DNA of 64,000 nucleotides from contig PDHQ01000043.1 in assembly GCA_003339415.1 (NCBI GenBank), positions 78,286-142,285 of the forward strand, in the 5' to 3' direction. The notes beneath the pieces were generated by a model. It ran no database searches. It saw only the letters and a program-made list of their open reading frames with translations, and had not been told where the DNA came from. The position numbers and the translations under genes were made by a program. Below, in pieces: positions 12,244-23,481 of the stretch. Origin of the DNA: Ophiocordyceps camponoti-saundersi (nom. inval.). Lineage: Eukaryota; Ascomycota; Sordariomycetes; Hypocreales; Ophiocordycipitaceae. Positions within the stretch are counted from its first letter, which is position 1; each line of letters starts with the position of its first letter.

Positions 12244-14205
12244 ATGATTGACCCTGAGAGCCTCAAGACGGCATCGCTGTACATCAACAATCAGCTCGTC
12301 TCGCGAGGCCTGCTGCGGGATGGGCAGACCATCGACTTCGCGCACACGAGGGAGGACGGGCCAGAAGCGGCGCGGAAGACGGCCGGGCATATAATCAGTA
12401 TCGTCAATGATCTGATACTACGGCGCGACGTGAGATTTTCTTCCCTGAGGAAGAGACCTTTTGAGACGAGCGAGAGCTGACACATTTCTTCCTTTCTCGC
12501 TCAGCGCGACGCGCAACACCTCGAATCGCTATCGGGAGCGATGCGGAAAGTCCGAGCGGAAAACACAAAGCTCAGCGCAGAAGTGAATCAACTACTAGAG
12601 AAGAATGCCGAGGAGCAGCGACGTGCGGACTTGGCCTTGGCAGCCGAGACGGCGGCTCGATCGCAGGTCCGAATAGCCGAGTCGAATGTGCGCAGTCTCA
12701 AAGAGGAGATGGGACGGATGAAGGCGTTGGTTTCGCAGACGCGGGCTGCTTGCGCGACGGAGGTGCGACGGCGAGATCGACAGAATGACGCGCTCAAGAA
12801 GCAGCTTGCCGAGGCCGGTCGGTGGCGAGGCGCGAGGGCGAACCCATCCGTGACGACGATCCAAGTGACGGACTTGAGTGCGGTCGAACAGCAGCAGCAG
12901 CAGCAGCTACTACAAGAATTGTCTTCGTCGAGTACGAGGTCGGAAGACTTTGATGATCTTGGATCCGTGACGAATACCTTTTTGGCCAAGCTGGCGCAGG
13001 ACCTAAGCGAGGAGAACGAGGCTTTGCTGGAACTGATGGGTCGGACTACGGCTCAGCTGCGCGAGATGAGCGGCTTCTCTTCTGATTCAGTCGACGATAT
13101 TAAGCTCGCGTCCAAACGACCCGACTGCGAAGAGCTAGCAGCCGAGCTTGAATCCGTCATGGCGCACATGCGAACCATCCTTACGAACCCGTCCTTCGTC
13201 CCTATCGAGGAAGTGGTCCTACGCGAGGAGGAGATCGATAGGCTCAAGGCCGGGTGGCTCAAGATGGAGAGTCGGTGGAAGGAGGCCATTCATCTCCTCG
13301 ACGGGTGGAGGAAACGAATGGCGGCCAGTGGTAGGCTCTTGTCGGTTGACGATGATCTTAACGACGGCGAAGACGACGAGTTGAGCTTGGGGTTGCGCCG
13401 CTTGAGTCCGGAGAGGGTCAAGGTTGAGGTTGGGTTGGAGATTCCGTCTACGGTGGATGAGGAGGAGGAGGAGGAGGAGGAAGAAGAAGAAGAAGAAGAA
13501 GAAGAGATGGAGGCTGAGGAGAAGAAGGCAGCCGCTGATGCTGATGAATCATTTGCGTCTGGCAAAGAAGCAGAACCCAGAGACGAAGACGACTTCGTCG
13601 AAAACTGGCGCGTCGAACAAGTCAGCCTCGGCCCTTCAACACAATCCTCCTCCACAACAACAACAACCACCAACTCATCATCACCACCCCCCCTCCCCTC
13701 ACCACCACAACTAAGCCCCCTCAAGCCCTCCCTCCCCCCCAGCGGCAACTCCCTTCAAAACCGAAGACTACGTCCCCGACACTGCCCCTCCCGCACCTCA
13801 CTAGACGAAGCCCTCCTCGGCAAGGGGAGCAAAGTCAGCGGCGCCACGGAGCGAGATACGATCGCAAACGCAAAGCTAAGAGCGAAGATTGAGGATGCGC
13901 GTCGTCGGGCTTGTCACGGTGGTGTTATCCGTCCCGTTATCCGGCATAGTCCCTCTTCATCTTCGTCGTCTGTCATTCATAATGATTTCGACTCTTCTGT
14001 TTTGAGACATAGCGCGGCGGTGGAAGATGATCGTCGGGATATCGTCGCCCATCCTACTCGACCGCTTCCCGTCCAGCCTTCTCAGTCGTCGGCTTTGGGT
14101 GTCAAGCGCGTTCGCAAACAGGCTGCTAAGAACGCTTCGCGGAGGAGGAGTACCCTCAGCCAGCTTGAGCTTCAGGCTTTGTTGTCGGGTGGAAACGCGG
14201 CGTGA
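12244..14205 (+). CDS. ADIP/NIMA-interacting-type coiled-coil protein
   Basis: Two exons (12244-12429, 12505-14205), 628 residues. The N-terminus (SLYINNQLVSRGLLRDGQTIDFA) and the following long coiled coil (about residues 60-150, heptads of R/E/L/K) match the fungal group annotated as NIMA interactive protein with an ADIP domain. Such proteins associate with spindle poles and microtubules; that role is by family only. A second conserved block (VTNTFLAKLAQDLSEENEALLELM, then a helix with WLKMESRWKEAIHLLDGWRKRM) follows. The C-terminal half is low complexity, with a run of about 17 glutamates, Q5, and S/T/P-rich stretches, ending in a basic tail. Two further in-frame ATGs lie upstream (12118, 12220), so the exact start is uncertain; I chose the one just before the conserved segment. 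Confidence 0.78.
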
Positions 14206-14740
14206 GATTGGGGAAATCATGACATCTTCTTGTTCTTCCTTGTTCTTCTTGTTCTTCATTACAGGCGTTGGGCTGGAAGGGGCATGTCAATATCAAGAGG
14301 TCAATGGTATATACACTCTCACACACACACATCACATCACATCACATCACACATCCTCGCCAACTGAAAATGTCGAGGCATTTCAAGGCCGTCCGCCGAC
14401 CCTGTAAAGCGTGTCATGTACGTACAAACATACACATCATGCTCGTGAAACAAACGCCTCGCTTGTCGTCTTCTACTAAACGCAGTGTCTCCCGCGGACT
14501 CGCCCCTCCCCGGTAGGACGCCATAAGCGCCGTCTCGCCGACCCGGAACAGGCGTATCCGCCGCCGCCGCCACTCTCATCTCACCGACGTAGCTCTCGTG
14601 TCGCGCCCCCACCCCGGCCTGGCGTTCATCCTGGACATGGACGTCTTACAGAAGAAAAGGCCCAGGGTCCCAGGCGACATGGAAATCGAAAAACGGAGAG
14701 CCGTGCCACGCAGCCACCTTTCGCCGGGTCTGGATTTCCG
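14206..14740. other. Convergent intergenic region
   Basis: Lies between the 3' ends of the NIP-like gene (+) and rvs167 (-). It contains a CA/CATCA microsatellite at about 14320-14352. No gene is seen. Confidence 0.6.
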
Positions 14741-16160
14741 TCAGTTCACTCTGACGTAGTTGCCTGCTCACAGTCAGCATCAAGCCCGCGACGTCTTGTA
14801 CCTTGTTGGGCTTGGTATATCTTACCAGGGAACTGTCCCTGTTTCCCCTGAAGCCGGCCGGTCCACCACTCGTTCTCGTTGTCCGTCCTCTGCACAATCT
14901 CGATGATATCGCCGGCGCGGAAGCTGAGATCGCCTTCCGTCTGCGCTGAAAAGTCGTACAGGGCCGTCACTGTCTCCGCGGCCGGGACGACGCTCAGGCG
15001 GCCAGGCTTCGGCTTAGGTGGCGGCGGCTTCGGCTTCGAGGCCGCCATGGCGGAGAGTCCCGGGGGACTCGATGGCGTGTTCGTCGGAGAATAAGGAGGG
15101 GGGGCGTGTTGCTCAGCTGAGTCGACCGATTGCCGCGAGTAGGCGCTCGCCTTGGAGCTGGACCCGCTGGGGCCGGCCGTCAGGAGCGCAGGCTTCTTGC
15201 CCGGTTCGATAGCCGGACGGGTGCTGGGCCGCTGGGGGCGCGGCCGTCCCGTCGTCTTGAACCGACAGATGGCCAGTGCCTCGGCCCGGTCTTGAATTTC
15301 GCCGCGCTTCTCGTGGAAGGCCTCTTCTATATCGCGAGTTAGATCAAAATAGCCAATGTCGCAGCGCTGCATGCGCTCGTGCAGCGTGTAGAAGATGTTG
15401 AGCTGCATGTAGTAGAAGGACTGGAAAAGCGGCTGGATAAAGTTCTGCTCGAGGACGAAGAGCCTGGGCAGCTCGTCCTTGAGAAGGTCGTTGTAGTAAT
15501 CAAAGTCTTGCGTCGCCTGCTCTACCTCACCCTCGGCTTTCCACAGCGACTTTTCGTCCTTGGCGGAGCGATCCTTCTTGTCGTAGAGCTTCTTGTAGGC
15601 GGCGCGGTGGCGGTCGTAGTCGAGCCTCTTGTGTTCACGCTTGAGGACCGTCTTGCGGATGACCTTGATGACGTCGAGAAGCTCGTTTGCCGGTCGGATG
15701 ATTCTACTCTCAATCATCTCCAGCTCCGGATTTAGTGTCTCCTGCAGCTCCTTGACGATGGACTCGTACTCCTCGCAGGCGCGGATGCCTTCGGGGTTGC
15801 CTTCGATCTTGGCCGAGTCAGGGTCGGAGACACGGCCGGAGATGGGCTTGTATATCTCTGTCATGGCCTGGCTGAAGATAATTTGGTGATTTAGCATGCC
15901 GTTGATGGCTTCAAAGTATTTTTTGGACTCGTCGTGCAGTCTCTTGGTTTCCGTCTCGAGCTCCTGGAAACGGCGCTCGGCGTCGATGTAGACGGCATCT
16001 TTGGTGTGTTCGCCGATATTGAACTTGGATCGGATCTGCTGCGGCGCCTATTTTGCAGTTCTGTCAGGTAAAAAGAAGCACAGAGCCGAGGCATAGTGAA
16101 AGAGGGGAGCAATTCTCAACTTACCCGTGTAAGGCTCTTCTGGAAGCCTTTGAAGCTCAT
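14741..16160 (-). CDS. rvs167: BAR and SH3 domain protein Rvs167
   Basis: Three exons (16160-16125, 16047-14826, 14763-14741) give 426 residues. The first exon encodes MSFKGFQKSLTR, the amphipathic N-terminal helix of amphiphysin-type BAR proteins. BAR domain about residues 13-240 (RFQELETETKRLHDESKKYF, FYYMQLNIFYTLHERM), then a proline/serine-rich linker with PPPPKPKP, then a C-terminal SH3 domain (ETVTALYDFSAQTEGDLSF, WWTGRLQGKQGQFPGNYV). The 23-nt last exon completes the SH3 end NYVRVN. Rvs167 bends membranes and binds actin-patch proteins during endocytosis, usually as a heterodimer with Rvs161. Divergent from nfs1 with 668 bp between start codons. Confidence 0.94.
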
Positions 16161-16828
16161 GATGGGCGGCTGACGATTGCGATTACAAAGTAAGCAGAGT
16201 AAGAGGGGAGGGAAGAAGGGGGAGGGGCGCCAAGATGGCGCCGTCAGTCAGACACCGAAGGCCTGCGACTCGAACGGAGGTTTGAGGGTTGATGAGGGCG
16301 AAGACGAGGCGAGTGACTAGTGGTGGAGAGGGTGGCTGACGAGGTGTGGCGCAGTTCTCTGTCTCTCTCTGCCTCGCTCCGAGTCTCTCTTTTGGCCTGG
16401 GGGCGGGGTTCAGCTTCGTATCCAATGTGGCGCAGCCGCATCGCAGTGCGTCATCGGCTATCGTCTGTCTCGTCTACATACAGAGTTTTTGGCCACGGAG
16501 ACGGGAAAGCCATGAACACAGTCAGACTTCAGTAACTTGCCTCACTGCAGGATTGCCTCGCACCTGAACATCCTGACATTATCATCCTCGTCAAAGAGCT
16601 TCTTGACGTTGCTCCAGCCTTTTTTCCCGGTTCTTTTCAGCCTGGTCGTCAATTCCTCCGTCTTCCGATCCCGGCCAATCACCGCCGTTGTGGCGACAAG
16701 GCTTTATCACCGAGCCGAGCCCTCTAGGCAAATTTCTCGACCAACGTCCACCATTTCCGCTCTCTCCATCTCTCGTCTGAGCTGTCGCCTCCGCCCATGA
16801 TCACGTCACCCTCGCCGCACTCGCAGCC
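16161..16828. other. Divergent promoter region rvs167 / nfs1
   Basis: 668 bp between two divergent start codons, with CT-rich stretches on either side. It must hold both promoters; no specific site stands out and no gene is seen. Confidence 0.6.
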
Positions 16829-17116
16829 ATGGCCAACCTTGCATCTCGCGCGCTGAGGGCCACGGCCCGCCTGGCCGTTGCCGTACCCGGCCGTTCCATG
16901 GCGACGCCGGCCGTCGCCCACGCCGCCGCCCGGCGCGGCTACGTGAGCGAAACTAGGCAGGACAATGCAAATGTCGAGACGGCCATCAAGCTGGATAAGC
17001 AAGACTTTGCCAACATCCCACCGCCGCAGATGGGGGGGCCTTCTAACGCCACCGTCAGCCCCATGGCCGGTATGTCGTGCCGCCCTCAACGCCGTTTTCG
17101 ACGTCACTGTTAACTT

Positions 17117-17147
<31 letters not shown>

Positions 17148-18602
17148 CGTGGCAGAGATTCTCAAGCAAGCTACTGTGATGGAGGAAGGACAAAGGCCCA
17201 TCTACCTAGATATGCAGTCCACGACGCCCGTCGACCCTCGGGTGCTCGATGCCATGCTACCCTATTACGTCGGCGTCTACGGTAACCCTCATTCTCGCAC
17301 ACATGCCTACGGCTGGGAGAGCGAAAAGGCCGTCGACGAAGCACGGGAGCACGTCGCCAAGCTCATTGGCGCCGACTCGAAGGAAATCATCTTCACGAGC
17401 GGTGCCACAGAGAGCAACAACATGAGCATCAAAGGCGTCGCCCGCTTCTACGGCCAAGGCGGGAAGAAGAAGCACGTCATCACCAGTCAGACCGAACACA
17501 AATGCGTTCTCGACAGCTGCCGGCATCTGCAGGACGAAGGATTCGAAGTTACCTACTTACCGGTGCAGAGCAACGGCATCATCAAGATGAGCGATCTCGA
17601 GGCAGCCATCAGGCCAGAGACTGCACTCGTCAGCATCATGGCCGTCAACAATGAGATTGGCGTGATCCAGCCCATGAAGGAGATTGGCGACCTATGCCGC
17701 AAGCACCGCATCTTCTTCCACACGGATGCCGCCCAGGCGGTCGGCAAGATTCCCATCGACGTCAACTCCATGAACATCGACCTCATGTCCATTTCGTCAC
17801 ACAAGATTTACGGCCCCAAGGGCATCGGTGCCTGCTTTGTGCGAAGGCGACCTCGTGTTCGGTTGGATCCCATCATCTCGGGCGGCGGCCAAGAGCGAGG
17901 CTTACGGAGTGGTACGCTCGCGCCGCCCTTGGTAGTCGGCTTCGGCGAGGCATGCCGTGTTGCCAAGGAAGAGATGGAGGTAAGGTCGCGCTACACATGG
18001 CCCCTTGTTTGCGCATGATGATCTGCTACTTTCTTGCATGGCTTTCTGAATGGCCCCTGACAAGGCTGTTTGTGTTGAGAAGAGCATTTTATTTTTGTCT
18101 GACGCCTGTTACCTTTTTACACGCGCTCTGATGCATCCAACCCTCGGTTGCGACAGTCGCAGGCTGACGATGTGAATAGTACGACTCGAAACGGATCAAG
18201 GCTCTTTCGGACCGACTTCTCCAAGGTCTATTGGCCATGGAGCACACGACACAGAACGGCGACGCGAACTCGTTTTACCCCGGCTGTGTCAACGTGTCGT
18301 TCGCTTACGTCGAGGGCGAGTCGCTGCTCATGGCGCTCAAGGATATCGCCTTGTCTTCAGGTAGCGCGTGCACATCGGCTTCGCTGGAACCGAGCTACGT
18401 GCTGCGTGCGCTGGGCAACAGCGACGAGAGCGCGCACAGCAGCATCCGCTTCGGCATCGGGCGATTCACGACGGAGATGGAGATTGAATACGTGTTGAAG
18501 GCAGTGCAGGAGCGGGTGAGCTTCTTGCGCGAGCTGAGCCCTTTGTGGGAGCTTGTTCAGGAGGGCGTCGATTTGAATACCATCAGCTGGAGCCAGCATT
18601 AG
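16829..18602 (+). CDS. nfs1: Mitochondrial cysteine desulfurase Nfs1
   Basis: Three exons (16829-17069, 17156-17979, 18180-18602), 495 residues. PLP enzyme that takes sulfur from cysteine for iron-sulfur cluster assembly in the matrix, with Isd11. The N-terminus is Arg/Ala-rich without acids for about 35 residues, a typical mitochondrial presequence. Class V aminotransferase motifs: [67 protein letters not shown], the PLP-lysine [18 protein letters not shown], and the catalytic cysteine loop [10 protein letters not shown]. It ends in WSQH, close to the usual eukaryotic terminus. Intron 1 has a GT/GC repeat just before its 3' splice site. Intron 2 is 200 nt, three times the local norm, and may host a snoRNA. 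Confidence 0.97.
17117..17148 (+). repeat. (GT)11(GC)5 dinucleotide repeat in nfs1 intron 1
   Basis: Alternating purine-pyrimidine run that ends six bases before the 3' splice site (GTGGCAG). It takes the place where a pyrimidine tract would be expected. Such runs can form Z-DNA and are length-variable. Confidence 0.9.
18011..18105 (+). ncRNA. Candidate box C/D snoRNA in nfs1 intron 2
   Basis: A perfect C box (ATGATGA, 18015-18021), a D'-like CTGA (18046-18049), a C'-like TGTTGAG (18073-18079) and a D box CTGA (18099-18102) are spaced as in a roughly 90-nt C/D snoRNA. A short GCG/CGC stem can close it (18011-18013 with 18103-18105). The ten bases TGCATGGCTT ending one base before D' are complementary to the universal 18S segment AAGCCATGCA. 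I know no methylation at the predicted position, the D guide has no obvious target, and the stem is short, so this is only a candidate. Confidence 0.25.
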
Positions 18603-19111
18603 CCAGCATTCAGGGGCTGGCGTGAGCAAGGTCAGGAGGGAGGCGGCGTTTGTCTGTATTGTTACCAAGTTGTTGTTAGGGAACCGAGGTGTCTTTGGCT
18701 TGTACTACAATTCGGGCCAGGGGCGTCATCGAGCGCTGGAACATGAAGGAGAGGCAAACAAAAAAGAGATTGGTGACGGTATGAACCACGCGTCACATGT
18801 GCGGTGGCCGGTGACGTCAGGGGCCAGGCGAACGAAGCTGTCACGGCCCGTCGAGCGTTGATGACATCACAGTTGCAACTGCGTGCATTTGCTGCTCTGA
18901 TCGGGTGGCTACTTCCGTGAGGTTCGAAGCAAGACTGCCGCGAGATTCGTGCCGTAGATAAAAAGAGGCATCGCTGCCCGTCTTTTCCTCTTCAACCACC
19001 CACACTTCCTCCGTATCCAACTTGAGCTAAAAACCCCCTATCCCACCATTCAACTCACAACGCCGCCACCACAACCACCATCATCATCTCGCTCTTTGAT
19101 CGTCCTCGACA
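18603..19111. other. Intergenic, promoter of the CsbD-like gene
   Basis: About 510 bp. It holds a perfect CRE, a near-CRE and an AGGGG stress element (see the separate site entry) and an A/T-rich TATA-like stretch (GATAAAAAG, near 18957) about 150 bp before the start codon. Confidence 0.6.
18812..18869 (+). promoter_or_regulatory. CRE/STRE cluster upstream of the CsbD-like gene
   Basis: TGACGTCA at 18812-18819 is the palindromic ATF/CREB site and runs directly into AGGGG (18819-18823), the yeast-type stress-response element core. TGACATCA at 18862-18869 is a one-mismatch CRE. They lie 240-300 bp upstream of the start codon. Atf1/AtfA and Msn2/4-type zinc-finger factors bind these motifs in fungi; control of this gene is inferred. 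Confidence 0.45.
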
Positions 19112-19751
19112 ATGCCTGAGACGGAGAACAAGTCTAGCGCTCCCTCGACGCTCTCGTCGTATGTGAGCTCGGCGGCCGGAGCAGTGCAGAGCGCCGTCGG
19201 CAGTCTCACGGGCAACACAGCCGACCAGGCCAAGGGCGAGGCGCGCAAGGACGAGGCCAAGGCCGAACACGACGCCTCTCAGGCGGCCATCAAGGTTCCT
19301 GGCGCGACGTTGTCGAGCTCGGGGGCGGTGGTCAAGGACGACGAGAACCGCAACCAGGGCTCTTGGAACCAGACGGTGGGCTCTGCTAAGGAGGCCGTCG
19401 GCGGACTCATCGGCAGCGAGGTGCGTCACATTCTTTCGTGTCTGCCTAGTTGATGGAGTTGAGCTTCCACTGACTGAAAGCCGTGCCCAAACGCAGTCGC
19501 TCAAGCAGACCGGTCGCGAGCAGAACCTGGAGGGACAGAAGCAGGAGGCAAAGGGGCAGCTCAGTGACATGGGCGCCGGTCTGGCGAACCGCGCGCAGGG
19601 AACGCTTGGAGGCGCCGTGGCTGGCTTGACGGGAGACAAGCAGGGCCAAGAGCATTACGAGCAGATGCGGGCGGAGGGCAAGTCGCAGCAGCGTGGCGTG
19701 GAGCACGACATGCAGAAGCAGGTGGAGGCCCATGACAAGGCCAAGGAGTGA
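19112..19751 (+). CDS. CsbD-like stress-response protein
   Basis: Two exons (19112-19420, 19497-19751), 187 residues. Small, very hydrophilic protein of the CsbD-like type, often called mismatched-base-pair and cruciform DNA recognition protein in fungi. It shows two A/G/Q/K-rich CsbD-type modules: residues about 20-60 (AVGSLTGNTADQAKGEARKDEAK) and about 85-160 (WNQTVGSAKEAVGGLIGS, then LEGQKQEAKGQLSDMGAG and a third glycine-rich repeat). No cysteine and almost no aromatics. Bacterial CsbD is a general-stress protein of unknown mechanism, and fungal members are also stress-linked. The upstream CRE/STRE cluster agrees with that. The exact molecular function is unknown. Confidence 0.87.
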
Positions 19752-20718
19752 GGATGGATGGAGGGTGGGGGCTTTGACAGTGGTGAAGAGAGGCGTTGTT
19801 GGGTTGTATTATTCCTTCCTACCTTCCTATCAGTTGATATGTTCTAGACGACGGGTGATTCCCACGACGGGCAGAAGATGAAAGAATGATTCATTTACGG
19901 AGTGCGTGATGGTCTTTTTTACTGTTCGAGTTATGGAATCATTCACCACGACAGGGAAGTGACTTTCTTGTGAGTTTGGTTTAAGGGAGACTAGCTGTTG
20001 GAGGATAGGGATATTGGGGGGAAACAAACGGGGAGGGAGAAGGGGGACAAGGGACAGGGGGAGAGAGGGGGAGAGGCAGACAGGGTAGAAGGGGGAGAGA
20101 GGATGCGAGAGAGGGCGCGGCGAGCGAGCGAGCGAGAGAGAGAAAGAGAGAAAGAGAAGCTCCGGTTGGCTGGCAAAGGGCAAGACGGCGCCGGATCGAC
20201 TTGCAGACGGACCGGGGCTAAGAGTCGAGCTGGCGTGGCTGCAGATGGGCTCATTTGGAAGAGGGGGAGGGGGGGGCCACGGTCGGTCGGTCGGTCGGTC
20301 GTTCCGTTGCGAGACGGCAAAGGAAGAGGATGAATTGGGATGGAAGGAAGGTAGGTAGGTAGGTAGTAAACTGGGGAAACCCGGGCGAGGATGAAACAAG
20401 CGGCGGATTCTGATGACATGCAGATTTGCGTTTAATTTTGTGAGCGAAGGGTGGGAAAGGGGAGGGAAAAAAAAAACAAGATGCGTCGATTGGATTAATA
20501 AACGGGGAGAGAGAGTTTGTCTGCCTATTTCTTTGCTACGGAAATTTCAATGCGAAGAAGAAAGGGGGTGAAAAATTTAAATCGTCTTGAAACAGGCGAC
20601 GGCACATCCGAGCGTAGACGAACTGCGTCAGTAGATGGGTTTAGTGTGTGTGTGTGTGGTTGGGATGAGATGGGATGGGATGGGTTTATTGCTGCAGAGG
20701 AGAGTAGGTATGTACCCG
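19752..20718. other. Intergenic to edge of the transposon island
   Basis: About 970 bp of normal-composition DNA. It is strongly purine-biased on the plus strand (GGGAGAGAGG tracts 20030-20150) with (GGTC)n near 20282 and (GGTA)n near 20350. The large minus-strand ORFs here are only the pyrimidine complement of these tracts. No gene is seen. Confidence 0.65.
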
Positions 20719-20720
20719 TA

Positions 20721-20795
20721 GGTCCTAGGCTCGTGTGCCCCTCGCCTAGTAGGCAAAAATAATCGGGGACTAATTAATAATCGGGGATAAGACCT
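20721..20795 (+). repeat. Left terminal inverted repeat
   Basis: Starts GGTCCTAGGCTCGTGTGCCC and ends GGGGATAAGACCT. It matches the reverse complement of 32312-32386 except one G/A transition. It keeps CA and TG dinucleotides, unlike the interior. Confidence 0.92.
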
Positions 20796-20929
20796 GATAA
20801 GACCTAAGGGATACGCTACTGCCGCTACGTACCTTTTTAATAGCACCCCTACTAAAAAAATATATTCCTCGCGAAATAAAGGTATTACTTATTATTAAAG
20901 AGTATATTTTAATTAAAGCTATCTAGAGA

Positions 20930-21150
20930 GTATTATTTTATACTAAAAAGAGCGTTTTTTATACTTTTAAGGGTATACTAAAGAGAGCGTTTTTCGTGCT
21001 TTTAAGGGTATACTAAAGAGAGCGTTTTTTATACTTTTAAGGGTATTAAAGAGAGCGTATTCTATACCTTTAAGGGTATATTAAAGAGAGCGCTTTTCGT
21101 GCTTTTAAGGGTATTAAAAAGAGCGTATTTTATACTTAAGAGAGTGTATT
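20930..21150 (+). repeat. Tandem array, unit about 35 bp, about six copies
   Basis: Repeated core GAGAGCGTTTTTTATAC followed by TTTTAAGGGTATACTAAA, with copies alternating between ...TTTTATAC and ...TTTCGTGC. Lies just inside the left end of the pogo-type element. A second, looser repeat (GGCGGTAAGGTATCGTAAAG) follows at 21190-21290. Subterminal repeats can be transposase binding sites; that is inference. Confidence 0.8.
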
Positions 21151-21917
21151 TAGCGCTATTAATAAAGGTAGCTATAATAGCTACGGTAATAAGGGCGGTA
21201 AGGTATTATAAAGCTTAAAAGGCGGTAAGGTATCGTAAAGCTTAAAAGGCGGCAGCCGCGGTAATAAGGGAGGTAAGGTATCGTAAGGCGCTTATCTAAT
21301 AAGTATATTATTAATTAACTTATCTTATTTTACTTTTTTTACCTTTTTAGGCTCTTTTTATATAATAATCTTAATTAATAAAGTTAAGGCTTATAATATA
21401 TCTAATCGAATACCGATAAATTTATTAAAATCTCCTCCCTTATAAGCTACGATAGCCTCTTACTAACGCCTTTCGCGCTATACCTTTCTTTACTTTTTTT
21501 CTATTTTTAAGGCTAGCGGCGGCGGCGTTTAACGCCTAAAATTATAATCTTAGCGAGGCTTTAGTTTAAAAAGGTATTTAAAAGTCTCGTCGGCTATCTT
21601 AAAGCTAAGGAATTCTTCCTTTTTATCTTTTTATTTAAGCTATTATAAGATCGTAAGTTTTCGGCGCCAGCTATTAATAACTTAGTATTTTTCTACTTAA
21701 TATTAAAATTATATTTCCTTCCTTTTTTACTAAAAAAGCTATTAAGTAGTCCGAAGCTATTAATATAATACTTTTTTTACTTTTTTTTCTTATATTAATT
21801 ATATAAAAGCTTAGATCTTTTTAAAGCTTATTAAAAAAATATAAAATATACTTTTAGTAGCCTTAATAGCTTTACCGCGCTTTAGCTTATAAGAAAGCTT
21901 TTAAAGCTAATTTATTA

Positions 21918-22125
21918 TAAGGGATTAGTTTATAACTAATTATAGCTAGATAGGGGGGATTATAGCGGACATATTTAGGTTTTCCTAATAGCGCTTAGTT
22001 ATCGCGCGGGGTATATAGCTAGCTCGGGAAGGGGGCTTCTCTCCCTTCTCCTTCCTCTCTTCGATAGCTTTAATTATAACTCTACTTTAGCTTACTTCTA
22101 TAGTTACCTTAGTAAGACTATTATA
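21918..22125 (+). repeat. LTR (left) of the Gag-only element
   Basis: Direct repeat partner of 23482-23691, preceded by TTTAT. It contains CGCGCGGGGTATATAGCTAG, a TATA-like core promoter stretch shared by both copies. Confidence 0.88.
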
Positions 22126-22797
22126 TTAATTAAAGCTCCTCTTACCGCTAACCGAACGTAAGAGTAAAATCTTAGTATAGAACGCCGTTAAATTCTGCCT
22201 ATATTAAAGCCGCTCTCGGCTCGTTCCGGCCTAGATTCTTAGCTAGCCGCTATACGTACTAAATTTACGATCGATAAAGCCGTAATTAGGGAGTTTAAGT
22301 CCTAGTTCTATTATATCTTTTCTCGTCTTAGCACTTTCTAGTAAACGTTCCTTCCGTACGTTACTACGGCTATAGATTTTTCTTACTAGCTTAAAGCCTT
22401 TTTAGCGTATATCTCCGAGCTTTTTAGGGAAAGTTATAAGGAGCGCTAAGTAGGTTTTTCTTTAGTTAGGATACGTTAAAGGCCGTTAGAGCCCCTCGGA
22501 GAATACGTTACGAGGTAGGAATATACCCTTTTCGAGGCCGGACCGTCGTACTAGTCCGATTATACTAAGATTATTCTACTCTCGTCTAGGCTACGTAAGG
22601 AGCTATAAGAGCGCTTAGATCGTAAAAACTAGCCTATAATATATACGGCCTTCGCTAGCTTTCTCCGAGGCTTTAATAAAGTATTTAGTTCCGGGAATAT
22701 TCCTAACGCGCTAGTTAATTTACCGCCCCCCCTTTCTACTAACTTAATAGATATCGCGTTTATATAATCTTATTCTAATATTACTAAGCGCTAGCGT

Positions 22798-22842
22798 TAC
22801 TATTAGTATAATTAGATTAGTTATTTTAAGCGTAACTATCCG
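22798..22842 (+). pseudogene. Gag zinc knuckle remnant (RIP-decayed)
   Basis: In one plus-strand frame the codons TAC, TAT, TAT and TAT sit exactly at the C, C, H and C positions of a retroviral-type knuckle (C-x2-C-x4-H-x4-C), followed by CCG for the usual proline. Every one is a single RIP-type change from TGC, TGT, CAT and TGT. The spacing match is seen in the sequence; the Gag identity is inference from it and from position between LTRs. Stops in the frame are TAG/TAA, as expected from CAG, CAA or TGG. Confidence 0.6.
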
Positions 22843-23481
22843 AAGCTTCGTAGGTAAACGAGGATATTAAGGTTAAGGCTTTTTACGGGTAGAGCGGGGA
22901 AATTAAAGGTAGATCTAGAGTATTTTAATTAGGGGGATAACGAGTAAGGAGGGATAAGTATACGCTAGATATTATAGCTTAAGTAATTTCTAGCCTTATT
23001 ACGTTACCTTATATAGGGATAGTCTACGCGCGGCTTAGGCGCGTAGATTTATTAGTAAGTATATACCGTGGCCGTATTACGCCCCGGCTTATAAACTAGC
23101 GCTAGCGGCATATAGTAATAAGTATACGGCTAGCTCTGCTATTTACCGCGATCGGGGTATTTTCTAAGCTTCCTATAACTAGCACGGTGCTACCTAATCC
23201 TATATATTAGCTATATAGGTAAGTTTTTACTACTAATATACGAGTTTATTAATTCCTACCTTAAGTAGTACTATAATTCTAAGCTTATTAGAATCTTCCT
23301 TATAAAGATCGGGGTTTAATTCCCCGAGCTATAAGGGAGCCTTTCCGCCCTCTTATCCTTATCTTTATAGAGGCTATTAGGCCGTCGGCTAGGGACTATA
23401 TAGAGTATCTTGCTAGCGTAATAGTACGTAACTTTTCCGTCCTACGCTCCTGCCTCCTCGGCCGGCCTAAGGAGGGGGCTA

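Noticed and set aside
19830..20419. Long overlapping minus-strand ORFs (189 and 142 codons)
   Set aside because: They are Ser/Pro/Leu frames made by purine-rich tracts on the other strand; no domain, no splice support.
20628..20846. Minus-strand ORF whose product shares a C-terminal PVGPRLVCPSPSRQK-like string with an ORF at 32345-32632
   Set aside because: The shared string comes from the terminal inverted repeat being read at both ends; neither ORF has a domain.
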